DNA of 64,000 bases, from assembly GCA_017452265.1 (NCBI GenBank), contig JAFTMS010000018.1:62001-126000 (forward strand), written 5' to 3'. Both the position numbers and the translations under genes were made by a program. This DNA is from Bacteroidales bacterium. GTDB taxonomy: Bacteria; Bacteroidota; Bacteroidia; Bacteroidales; UBA932. The notes beneath the pieces were generated by a model. The model was not told where the DNA came from. It saw only the letters and a program-made list of their open reading frames with translations, and made no database searches. Positions 42,762 through 50,023 of the stretch are shown here, in pieces (position 1 is the first letter of the stretch; each line of letters starts with the position of its first letter).

Positions 42762-44168
42762 TCATACATATTTGAACTCCATGTAGGATGCGCCCACTTC
42801 GTCATTGAAGCTGCCTCCGATGAAGCCCACAAGGTCTCCTTTCTCTATCTTTCCCTCCTGCACGAGAATCTTCAGCGAATTCCTCACGAATCCCTCCTTT
42901 GTGCCAGTCACCGGGAACCTGTAGCAGTAAATGTCGTATGTCAGCGCCAGTTCCCTCATTGTGAAGTCCTGATAGCACATCGCATATATCGGCACCTTCG
43001 GCCTGAATTCCGCAAGATAACGTCCCGTACGGCCTGTCCATGTGTCGAATATTATGGCCTTTACTGGCAGTTTCTGTGTCGCCGCCACCAGTGAACGGGC
43101 GAGCACAGCGGCAATCGGCTTGGTCACCATCTCAAGGTTCAGGTCCAGCGACGTGTCTATAGACTTTTCAGCCTCTTTCGCTATCTTCGACATGGTCCTG
43201 ACGGCCTCCACCGGATATTTTCCCGATGCGGTTTCTCCGCTGAGCATTATCGCGTCCGTGCTCTGGAAGATGGCGTTCGCAATGTCCGTCACTTCCGCTC
43301 TGGTCGGCCGCGGATTCTCGATCATGCTGTGCAGCATCTGCGTGGCCACAATCACCGGCTTCTTCCTTGCACGGCATTTGTGCACGATTTCCTTCTGTAT
43401 CTGCGGAATCCTTTCCGCCGGAATCTCCACTCCGAGGTCTCCCCTCGCGATCATCACTCCGTAACAGTACGACAGTATCTCATCAAGATTGTCGATTCCC
43501 TGCTGGTTCTCGATCTTCGAGATTATCTTGAGGTGGCTCCTGCGTGCATCAAGAATCTCCTGTATCTCCAGCAGGTCCTCCTTGCAGCGCACGAACGAAT
43601 GGGCTATGAAATCTATGTCCGCGTCAACCGCCCAGTTCACGAACATCCTGTCCTTTTCCGTCAGTGCAGGCAGGGAAATATGCACATTCGGCACGTTCAC
43701 GCTCTTCTTTCCCTTGATGACTCCGGTATTTTGCACGCTGCAAATCAGCTTTTTATCATCCTTTGCGATAACAAGGATATCCACCGATCCATCATCTATC
43801 AGCACGTGTGCTCCGACAGGCACATCCTTCACGAAAGAGGGGCAGCTCGTGTACAGAACCTTCGAATTGCAGAAACATTCCTGCCCGTCCTGTATCTCGA
43901 TCATATCCCCTTCCTTGGCCACAAAGCCGACAGCGCTTTCCATTGCCGTCAGCCTCACTTCAGGGCCTTTCGTATCGACGAGGACGGCAATCTTGTCCGA
44001 AACCGCCCTCACGTTGTCCACTACCTTCTGTGCCCCCTCTATAGAGGCATGGGCCGAATTTATCCTCACCACATTCATCCCGTTCTCATACAGTTCGCGT
44101 ATGAAATCCACATCGCACCTTATGTCTGAAATGGTGCAGATGATCTTTGTCTTCTTCTCGTCCATCAT
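42762..44168 (-). CDS. pyk: Pyruvate kinase
   Basis: The 468-residue glycolytic enzyme transfers phosphate from PEP to ADP. Motifs: KIICTISD at the N-terminus (KxxxTxG-like), VLVDTKGPEVRL, the catalytic-lysine block ISKIENQQGIDNLDEI, MIARGDLGVEIP for metal and phosphate, and ATQMLHSMIENPRPTRAE. The length is standard, with a C-terminal regulatory-type domain. The first residues read MMDEKK, so the start is 44168 or 44165. A small hairpin, TATGCCT/AGGCATA, lies upstream at 44197-44216. Confidence 0.97.
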   Translation of the reverse strand: MMDEKKTKIICTISDIRCDVDFIRELYENGMNVVRINSAHASIEGAQKVVDNVRAVSDKIAVLVDTKGPEVRLTAMESAVGFVAKEGDMIEIQDGQECFCNSKVLYTSCPSFVKDVPVGAHVLIDDGSVDILVIAKDDKKLICSVQNTGVIKGKKSVNVPNVHISLPALTEKDRMFVNWAVDADIDFIAHSFVRCKEDLLEIQEILDARRSHLKIISKIENQQGIDNLDEILSYCYGVMIARGDLGVEIPAERIPQIQKEIVHKCRARKKPVIVATQMLHSMIENPRPTRAEVTDIANAIFQSTDAIMLSGETASGKYPVEAVRTMSKIAKEAEKSIDTSLDLNLEMVTKPIAAVLARSLVAATQKLPVKAIIFDTWTGRTGRYLAEFRPKVPIYAMCYQDFTMRELALTYDIYCYRFPVTGTKEGFVRNSLKILVQEGKIEKGDLVGFIGGSFNDEVGASYMEFKYV

Positions 44169-44196
44169 TCGAAAATACTGCTGCTACTAACTGTTC

Positions 44197-44216
44197 TATG
44201 CCTTTGCTTAGGCATA
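44197..44216. other. Hairpin between pyk and the GNAT gene
   Basis: TATGCCT (44197-44203) pairs with AGGCATA (44210-44216) over a 6-nt loop. It lies in the probable 5' leader of pyk, where it could be an operator or RNA stem. Confidence 0.35.
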
Positions 44217-44263
44217 CGGAATGCGAAATTAACAAAAATAAGGGAAAATGAGAGAAATTTTCA

Positions 44264-44271
44264 TAACTTTG
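44264..44271 (+). promoter_or_regulatory. -7 element of the GNAT-rarA pair
   Basis: TAACTTTG, 34 bp before the ATG at 44305. It shows that an earlier in-frame start at 44248 is not used. Confidence 0.5.
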
Positions 44272-44304
44272 TCGTCTGTACTGAACCAAAACTTATATTT
44301 TTCT

Positions 44305-45435
44305 ATGGCTGTTCAAATTAAGACGGCATCTTCTGCGAAGGATATGAAGGCTTTCGTGAGGTTTGCCAACAATCTCTACAAAGGTAACGAATATTATGTT
44401 CCATGTATGCCGACGGACGACCTGAATACGCTGGACCGCAGCAGGAACGGGGCATTCGACTTCTGTGAGGCTGAATATTACCTTGCATACAAGGACGGAA
44501 ATCTCGTCGGAAGAGTTGCCGCAATAGTGAACCATAAGGCAAATGAGGCATGGAAGGTGAAGCAGGTACGTTTCGGATGGATCGACTTCATCGATGACAT
44601 GGAGGTGTCCGGGGCTCTGCTGGAGAAGGTCGTGGAGTTTGGAAAGGCCCGCGGCATGACACAGGTCGTGGGACCTCTCGGATTCACCGATTTCGACCCT
44701 GAGGGAATGCTTGTGGAAGGATTTGACCGTCTGTGCACGATGGCGCTTATATATAATTATCCGTACTATCCTGAGCATATGAAGAAGCACGGATATTACA
44801 AGGAGACCGGCTGGGTGGAATACAGGATCACGATTCCGCAGGAACTTCCGGAGCGTCATAGAAAGATTGCTCAGCTTGTGCAGGAACGTAACAAACTGAA
44901 AGTCAGAAAGCTGACTCGCAGCCAGATCAAGAAGGAGAATTACGGTCAGAAGCTTTTCGAGCTTATAAACGAAACATATTGCGTGCTTTACGGATATTCG
45001 CTCCTCTCGCCTAAGCAGATCGACCAGTATGTGGACCTGTATCTCGGGCTTCTGGATCTCAAGATGGTGACATTCATAGAGAACGAGGCCGGACAGCTGA
45101 TTGCGGCAGGGGTGTCCATGCCTTCGCTTTCGGAAGCTCTTCAGAAGTGCAACGGCGAGCTTTTCCCGACCGGATGGTATCATCTGCTGAAGGCAATGTA
45201 CTGGAAGAAGCCGGATACGCTGGATCTTCTTCTCATCGGAGTGAAGCCGGAGTATCAGCACAAGGGAATCAATGCCCTGCTGTTCGTGGATCTGTTCGAG
45301 AACTACAAGAAGATGGGCTTCAAGTATGCCGAAACGAATGCAAATCTCGAGACCAATGCGGCCGTACAGGCCATGTGGGATCCGTTTGAAAAGGAATTGC
45401 ACAAGAGGCGCTGGGTGTTCGGAAAGGATATATAG
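44305..45435 (+). CDS. GNAT-fold N-acetyltransferase-like protein
   Basis: The 376-residue protein has the pattern of a widespread Bacteroidota GNAT-like group: an N-terminal part with FVRFANNLYKGNEYYVPCMP, then a GNAT-type core with LVGRVAAIVNHKANEAW and DLLLIGVKPEYQHKGINALLFVDL (split: LLIGVKPEYQHKGINALL), whose Q/R-x-x-G-x-N stretch binds acetyl-CoA in the family. The substrate is unknown. It ends 2 bp before rarA, so the two are co-transcribed. Confidence 0.78.
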   Translation: MAVQIKTASSAKDMKAFVRFANNLYKGNEYYVPCMPTDDLNTLDRSRNGAFDFCEAEYYLAYKDGNLVGRVAAIVNHKANEAWKVKQVRFGWIDFIDDMEVSGALLEKVVEFGKARGMTQVVGPLGFTDFDPEGMLVEGFDRLCTMALIYNYPYYPEHMKKHGYYKETGWVEYRITIPQELPERHRKIAQLVQERNKLKVRKLTRSQIKKENYGQKLFELINETYCVLYGYSLLSPKQIDQYVDLYLGLLDLKMVTFIENEAGQLIAAGVSMPSLSEALQKCNGELFPTGWYHLLKAMYWKKPDTLDLLLIGVKPEYQHKGINALLFVDLFENYKKMGFKYAETNANLETNAAVQAMWDPFEKELHKRRWVFGKDI

Positions 45436-45437
45436 AC

Positions 45438-46754
45438 ATGACTGATGAAATGGACAACATAGGAAGGAGCAGGATGCTGCCACCGCTGCCGGAAAGGATG
45501 CGGCCTCATAATCTGGAAGGATATGTGGGCCAGCGTCATCTTATCGGGCCGGGCTGCATTCTTCGCAACATGATAGAAAGCGGCAACCTTTCGTCATTCA
45601 TCCTTTGGGGCCCTCCCGGAGTGGGAAAGACCACTCTGTCGCGTATAGTGGCAAAGTCCCTCGGCCGTGAATTCTTCACACTCTCTGCTGTCAGCGCCGG
45701 AGTGAAGGAAGTGCGTGAGGTTATAGACAAGGCTCGCTCCAACTCTTTGTTTTCCAACGGTTTGTCGCCGATTCTGTTCATTGACGAGATCCATCGTTTC
45801 AACAAGTCGCAGCAGGATGCTCTCCTTGGAGCTGTAGAAGACGGAACGATTGTCCTTATCGGCGCCACGACGGAGAATCCGTCATTTGAGGTCATCACTC
45901 CCCTTCTGTCCCGCTGTCAGGTCTTTGTTCTGAAGTCTCTCGGCAAAGAGGATCTGCAGCAGCTTCTGGACAGGGCGCTTAGGGAGGATGAGGTTCTGAA
46001 GCATCGCAAGATTGAGGTGAAGGAAACTGATGCACTCTTCAGGTATAGTGCAGGTGACGCACGTAAACTCCTTAATATACTGGAGATTGTGGTCGGTTCG
46101 TTCATCGGTGATGTGCCTGTGCTGATAGACAACAAGGCAGTGACTTCATGCCTGCAGGAGAATACGGCCATATATGACAAGGGAGGCGAGATGCATTACG
46201 ATGTGATTTCCGCCTTCATAAAGAGTGTACGAGGCTCTGATCCCAATGCTGCCGTGTATTATCTTGCGCGGATGCTTGACGGGGGCGAGGAGCCCCTGTT
46301 CATAGCACGTCGACTCTGTATACTTGCGGCCGAGGATGTCGGTCTGGCAAATCCCAATGCACTTCTGCTGGCGAATTCCACTTTCCAGATTGTCCATTCG
46401 ATAGGTATGCCGGAAGCACGTATTCCGCTTTCCGAATGTACGATATATCTTGCTTCATCTGCAAAGAGCAATTCCGCTTACTTGGCTATCAATGAGGCGC
46501 TTGCGGTAGCTAAGGATACGCAGACGGCTGCTGTTCCGCTATATCTGAGGAATGCGCCGACAAAGCTGATGGAAGAGCTGGGGTATAGTGACGGATACAA
46601 GTACGCCCATGAATATCCCGGACATTTCGTGGATCTTGAATTCATGCCGGAAGAACTTGCTGGCCATAAGTTCTATGAGCCGGCGGAAAACCGTCAGGAG
46701 GATGCTTTGCGCGGGCGGTTGGAAACTCTTTGGCCGAAATACTATAAGAAATAA
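45438..46754 (+). CDS. rarA: Replication-associated recombination protein A (MgsA/RarA AAA+ ATPase)
   Basis: The 438-residue AAA+ protein has Walker A GPPGVGKTT (58-66), Walker B LFIDEIHRFNKSQQDALL, sensor GATTENPSFEV and the arginine finger region LLSRCQVF, then a C-terminal tetramerisation domain (SDPNAAVYYLARMLDGGEEPLFIARRL) typical of RarA/WRNIP1. It acts at stalled replication forks. A large palindromic repeat begins at its stop codon. Confidence 0.96.
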   Translation: MTDEMDNIGRSRMLPPLPERMRPHNLEGYVGQRHLIGPGCILRNMIESGNLSSFILWGPPGVGKTTLSRIVAKSLGREFFTLSAVSAGVKEVREVIDKARSNSLFSNGLSPILFIDEIHRFNKSQQDALLGAVEDGTIVLIGATTENPSFEVITPLLSRCQVFVLKSLGKEDLQQLLDRALREDEVLKHRKIEVKETDALFRYSAGDARKLLNILEIVVGSFIGDVPVLIDNKAVTSCLQENTAIYDKGGEMHYDVISAFIKSVRGSDPNAAVYYLARMLDGGEEPLFIARRLCILAAEDVGLANPNALLLANSTFQIVHSIGMPEARIPLSECTIYLASSAKSNSAYLAINEALAVAKDTQTAAVPLYLRNAPTKLMEELGYSDGYKYAHEYPGHFVDLEFMPEELAGHKFYEPAENRQEDALRGRLETLWPKYYKK

Positions 46755-46827
46755 ATCCTCACGTCGCTCCGCTCCTCAGGATGACGTGGGTACGTCATTG
46801 CGAGGAGCGGAGCGACGTGGCAATCTT
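46754..46827. repeat. Dispersed palindromic intergenic repeat, copy B
   Basis: ACGTCGCTCCGCTCCTC (46761-46777) and its exact 17-bp complement (46802-46818) enclose a second inverted pair TGACGT/ACGTCA. The element fills the space between the convergent rarA and tamL stops and reaches the tamL stop codon, so it probably ends both transcripts. It shares framework and ends with copy A at 2890-2998. Confidence 0.75.
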
Positions 46828-48991
46828 AGAACGGATAGCCTACGCCGAAGTGGAAGGCATACCCGTCGTTCCGCAGCCAGTCCTTCGGCCCTACCCATTT
46901 GTTCTCCCGCGCCGGGTCATGAACCTTGAAGCCGACATCGATCCTCATGAGGAGGAAGCCGAAATTAAGGCGGACACCCAGACCCCAGTTCGCTGCAAGG
47001 CTCTCTCCGAAAGTCCTCCAGCGGAATCTTGAATCGTCGCTTGAAGTGCTGTCATTCAGTGTCCACACGTTTCCCACATCTACGAAAGCCGCACCGGCAA
47101 GCTTCCAGAACATGTTGAAACGATATTCCACATTTGCCTCCATCTTCATGTCACCGGTCTGGTTCGGGATGACGAATGAAGTGTCCCTCTGTGCGAATCC
47201 CGGTCCGACCGTTCTGGCCTGCCATCCTCGGAGGCTGTTTGCTCCTCCGCCATAGAAGTGCTTCTCGAAAGGAAGTGCCGATGAGTTCCCGTATGCATAA
47301 CCAGCTCCGACGAGGAAACGTGTCGCTATCGACTGGCCGTCGTTCCTGCCGAAGAACCATGTGCGTCCCAGCGTTACCTCTGCCCTTGCGAACTGCGAAT
47401 AAGGCGTGTTCCAAAGCATGCTCTCTCCGTTTTCATTCTTGCGCATCAGCGGCTTGAAGGCGCTGAGGAGATTTCCAGCGATGTCCAGCTGCAGCCTTGC
47501 GTAATGATAGTCGGAAGTCGGTATGCTTGATGTGTTCGTCGTGTAGTACAGCATTCCTCCAGAGCCGAAGTCAAAGTGGTTCTGGTAGGCATTGCGCAGG
47601 AACGGGTCGTTGGCAAGCGAGTTGTAGAACTTGTCCTGCATTTCGGAGAGCTTCACGATGTTGAGCTGCACAGGATAGACCTGATAGAAAAACTTGTTCC
47701 TGATGTTTCCGTTGTAGCCGAGAGACGTGGAAATCATGTTCCTGGTGTACTCGGGGCGGTTCTGATAGTTGTAGGATGCGTTGAATTCGGTTCTTGGAAT
47801 CGCTCCGTCGAAGAACCTGTACGGCAGCGGGAAGAACTTCGGAAAGCTCAGTCCGCCGGATACACCGAACTCGTTCGAACGTACGTCGTCGTTTATCTTG
47901 AACTGGAAGTTGCCCATGAAACTGAGGTTCAGCCACTCGCCTCCTCTGAATATGTTCTTGTGGTAGTACGAAAGCTGCGGAGACAGTCCAAGAAGACCGG
48001 AAGAGTTCGAGGAAGCTTCGAAACCGATCTTGAAACCCTGCATCTTCGACTGCGAGAGCACTATCCCTACGTTGACCTGATTCGTGTCCACAGGCGTCAT
48101 CCCGATGCTGACGCTGCTGAAGATGTTCAGGGCCGAAAGCCTTGTATATGTGTTGTTTACGGCTGTTTCGCTATACAGTTCACCGGGAACTATCGTGTTC
48201 AGTTCCGTCAGTACATTCTCACGCATCTTCATTGTCACCGGATATGAAATGGTGACGTCGTTGAAGCGGTACTTCCTTATCGGCTCGGCATCACGCGGAT
48301 TCTCGGTGCGGCTGAATTCGTTGATGCTCATACGCAGGATGGCGTTTCCGGGAGAAGTGAGCGTGTCGGCCTCAAAAGAGTAGTTGTTCTTGCTGAAGTC
48401 GTAATAGCCGAGGTTCCTCATGCGGGAAGCCGATCTTTCTGCCTCGCTTTCGAGTGCCGCCTCCGACAGAAAGTCTCCGACATGAACTGTCATGGCACTG
48501 TCCAGAAGGAAGTCTCGAGTGAATTCACCCTCAGGCGGGAGGTCGAGAATTATTTCTGATATCGGTATTCTCTTACCAAGTGTCACATAATAAGTTACGG
48601 TGGCTTTCCTGTTGCGCAGCTTTATGTTGCTGTCTACCTTTGAATCGAAATATCCCAGTTGTTCGAGACGGTTCGTTATGTTCGTTATCGTGTTTTCCAC
48701 CTTTGCCTCTTCAAAGACCAGAGGCTTCACACCGATCTTCTGCACCAGTCTGTCCCAGGCTTTTCCCCTGCCGTTGGTCCAGTTGTAGACGTAGAGCATC
48801 GGATTCCACGAATTGGCCTTCTGCTGAAGGTACGGCGTGAGCTGGTTCGTATTGAACTCTTCATCGTTCGTGACCTCTATTCTGTTCTTGGTCAGACGGT
48901 ACTCGTTCTCCTGGAGGACACGGGTCGTGCTGCAGGAAACTGCCAGAAGAAGTGCAAATACTGGGAATATATGGCGGTGAAACTTTTTCAT
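46826..48991 (-). CDS. tamL: TamA-like Omp85 lipoprotein (TamL)
   Basis: The 721-residue protein starts with a lipoprotein signal (Cys20 in FALLLAVSC), followed by POTRA-type domains (about 30-330) and an Omp85 16-strand barrel with GANSLRGW (VRGY/F-like motif) and a terminal ...HFGVGYPF. Lipidated TamA homologues of this kind are specific to Bacteroidota and pair with TamB in outer-membrane assembly. No tamB is in the window. The promoter at 49008-49038 is consensus. Confidence 0.9.
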   Translation of the reverse strand: MKKFHRHIFPVFALLLAVSCSTTRVLQENEYRLTKNRIEVTNDEEFNTNQLTPYLQQKANSWNPMLYVYNWTNGRGKAWDRLVQKIGVKPLVFEEAKVENTITNITNRLEQLGYFDSKVDSNIKLRNRKATVTYYVTLGKRIPISEIILDLPPEGEFTRDFLLDSAMTVHVGDFLSEAALESEAERSASRMRNLGYYDFSKNNYSFEADTLTSPGNAILRMSINEFSRTENPRDAEPIRKYRFNDVTISYPVTMKMRENVLTELNTIVPGELYSETAVNNTYTRLSALNIFSSVSIGMTPVDTNQVNVGIVLSQSKMQGFKIGFEASSNSSGLLGLSPQLSYYHKNIFRGGEWLNLSFMGNFQFKINDDVRSNEFGVSGGLSFPKFFPLPYRFFDGAIPRTEFNASYNYQNRPEYTRNMISTSLGYNGNIRNKFFYQVYPVQLNIVKLSEMQDKFYNSLANDPFLRNAYQNHFDFGSGGMLYYTTNTSSIPTSDYHYARLQLDIAGNLLSAFKPLMRKNENGESMLWNTPYSQFARAEVTLGRTWFFGRNDGQSIATRFLVGAGYAYGNSSALPFEKHFYGGGANSLRGWQARTVGPGFAQRDTSFVIPNQTGDMKMEANVEYRFNMFWKLAGAAFVDVGNVWTLNDSTSSDDSRFRWRTFGESLAANWGLGVRLNFGFLLMRIDVGFKVHDPARENKWVGPKDWLRNDGYAFHFGVGYPF

Positions 48992-49007
48992 CAGCTGTAA
49001 TTCTGCG

Positions 49008-49038
49008 CAAATTTATCTCAATCTGTCCGTTTCTCAAA
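49008..49038 (-). promoter_or_regulatory. Promoter of tamL
   Basis: This is a perfect match on the minus strand: TTTG (complement of 49035-49038), 19-nt spacer, TAAATTTG (complement of 49008-49015), 17 bp before the ATG. Confidence 0.85.
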
Positions 49039-49202
49039 ATTTTAGCCAGAATAAATGTGGGATATTTATATATAAATGATAAATTTGTACTGATTATAGA
49101 TGTCTTGTAGACAAGGAAAGTGCGGTGGGGAAAAGTTTCGCAAGCTTCACCAACTTTCATATTAAGAATAACTTACACTTGCGAAACTTGAGTTGATTGT
49201 TT

Positions 49203-49958
49203 ATGGGAATTATTTCAAATAATGAAATAAAGAGGATAAAGTCCTTGCAGCAGAAAAAGTTCAGGGACGAAAGCGGACTGTTTGTCGTTGAAGGAGAGAA
49301 GATGGTCGAAGAGGCACTGCATTCACGTTTCAAGGTGGAGAAGGTCTGCAGACGTGATGAGATCGGTGAAGAGGCCATGAAGAGGATTTCTGCGCTTTCC
49401 TCCCCTTCCCCTGTGCTTGCAGTTGTTCAGAAGCCTGATGATGTATATGTCGGTGATGCTTCTGAACTTGCCGTCATGCTTTCGAAAGGAGGGCTGTATC
49501 TGGGTCTGGATACGATACGGGATCCCGGAAATCTCGGTACGATACTCCGCATTGCGGACTGGTTCGGTATCGATGCCGTCTTTGCAGCGCGTGACACTGT
49601 GGATGTATTCAATCCGAAGGTGGTGCAGGCAACAATGGGAGCGGTTTTCCGTGTCCGGATGCACTATGTGGACCTTCCGGAAGTGTCAAGGATGGTGCTG
49701 GAGCTCGGTGGAAAGGTGTATGGAACGTTTCTGGACGGAAGGAACATGTATGCATGCGAACTGTCCGACGGCGTACAGTCGCCTGCCATGGTCGTCATAG
49801 GCAACGAGTCGGAAGGCATATCGGATGAAATGGCCTCCCTTGTGTCCGACCGCCTCTACATTCCCCCATACCCGGCAGACTCCCCCGGCTCCGAATCCCT
49901 TAACGCCGCCATCGCCACCGCCATCACAGTAGCAGAATTCAGACGCAGAATGCTTTGA
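49203..49958 (+). CDS. SpoU/TrmH-family RNA 2'-O-methyltransferase
   Basis: The 251-residue protein has an N-terminal substrate-binding domain (IKRIKSLQQKKFRDESGLFVVEG, split: KSLQQKKFRDESGLFVVEG) and the SPOUT core with LDTIRDPGNLGTILRIADWFG (split: DPGNLGTILRIADWFG), VVIGNESEGIS and SLNAAIATAI. This N-terminus is typical of the RlmH-unrelated TrmH/RlmB-like rRNA methyltransferases often labelled TsnR-like. The RNA target is unknown. The ATG at 49203 is used; a TTG two codons earlier is not. Its 3' end forms one arm of a long hairpin (49952-50008). Confidence 0.88.
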   Translation: MGIISNNEIKRIKSLQQKKFRDESGLFVVEGEKMVEEALHSRFKVEKVCRRDEIGEEAMKRISALSSPSPVLAVVQKPDDVYVGDASELAVMLSKGGLYLGLDTIRDPGNLGTILRIADWFGIDAVFAARDTVDVFNPKVVQATMGAVFRVRMHYVDLPEVSRMVLELGGKVYGTFLDGRNMYACELSDGVQSPAMVVIGNESEGISDEMASLVSDRLYIPPYPADSPGSESLNAAIATAITVAEFRRRML

Positions 49959-50008
49959 ATACGGTGATCCCGTCTCGGGGGTCATTGGAACATCATCGTA
50001 TTCAAAGC
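49952..50008 (+). promoter_or_regulatory. Long hairpin at the methyltransferase/PPDK-like junction
   Basis: GCTTTGAATACG (49952-49963) pairs perfectly with CGTATTCAAAGC (49997-50008), with CCG-TCT-CGG inside. The left arm contains the stop codon of the methyltransferase; the right arm ends 16 bp before the next ATG. No U-run follows, so it may be a processing or attenuation stem rather than a terminator. Confidence 0.55.
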
Positions 50009-50023
50009 CAAAATAAAGTACAT

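Noticed and set aside
46780-47032. A short frame across the rarA-tamL junction
   Set aside because: It consists of the palindromic repeat and the tamL antisense strand.
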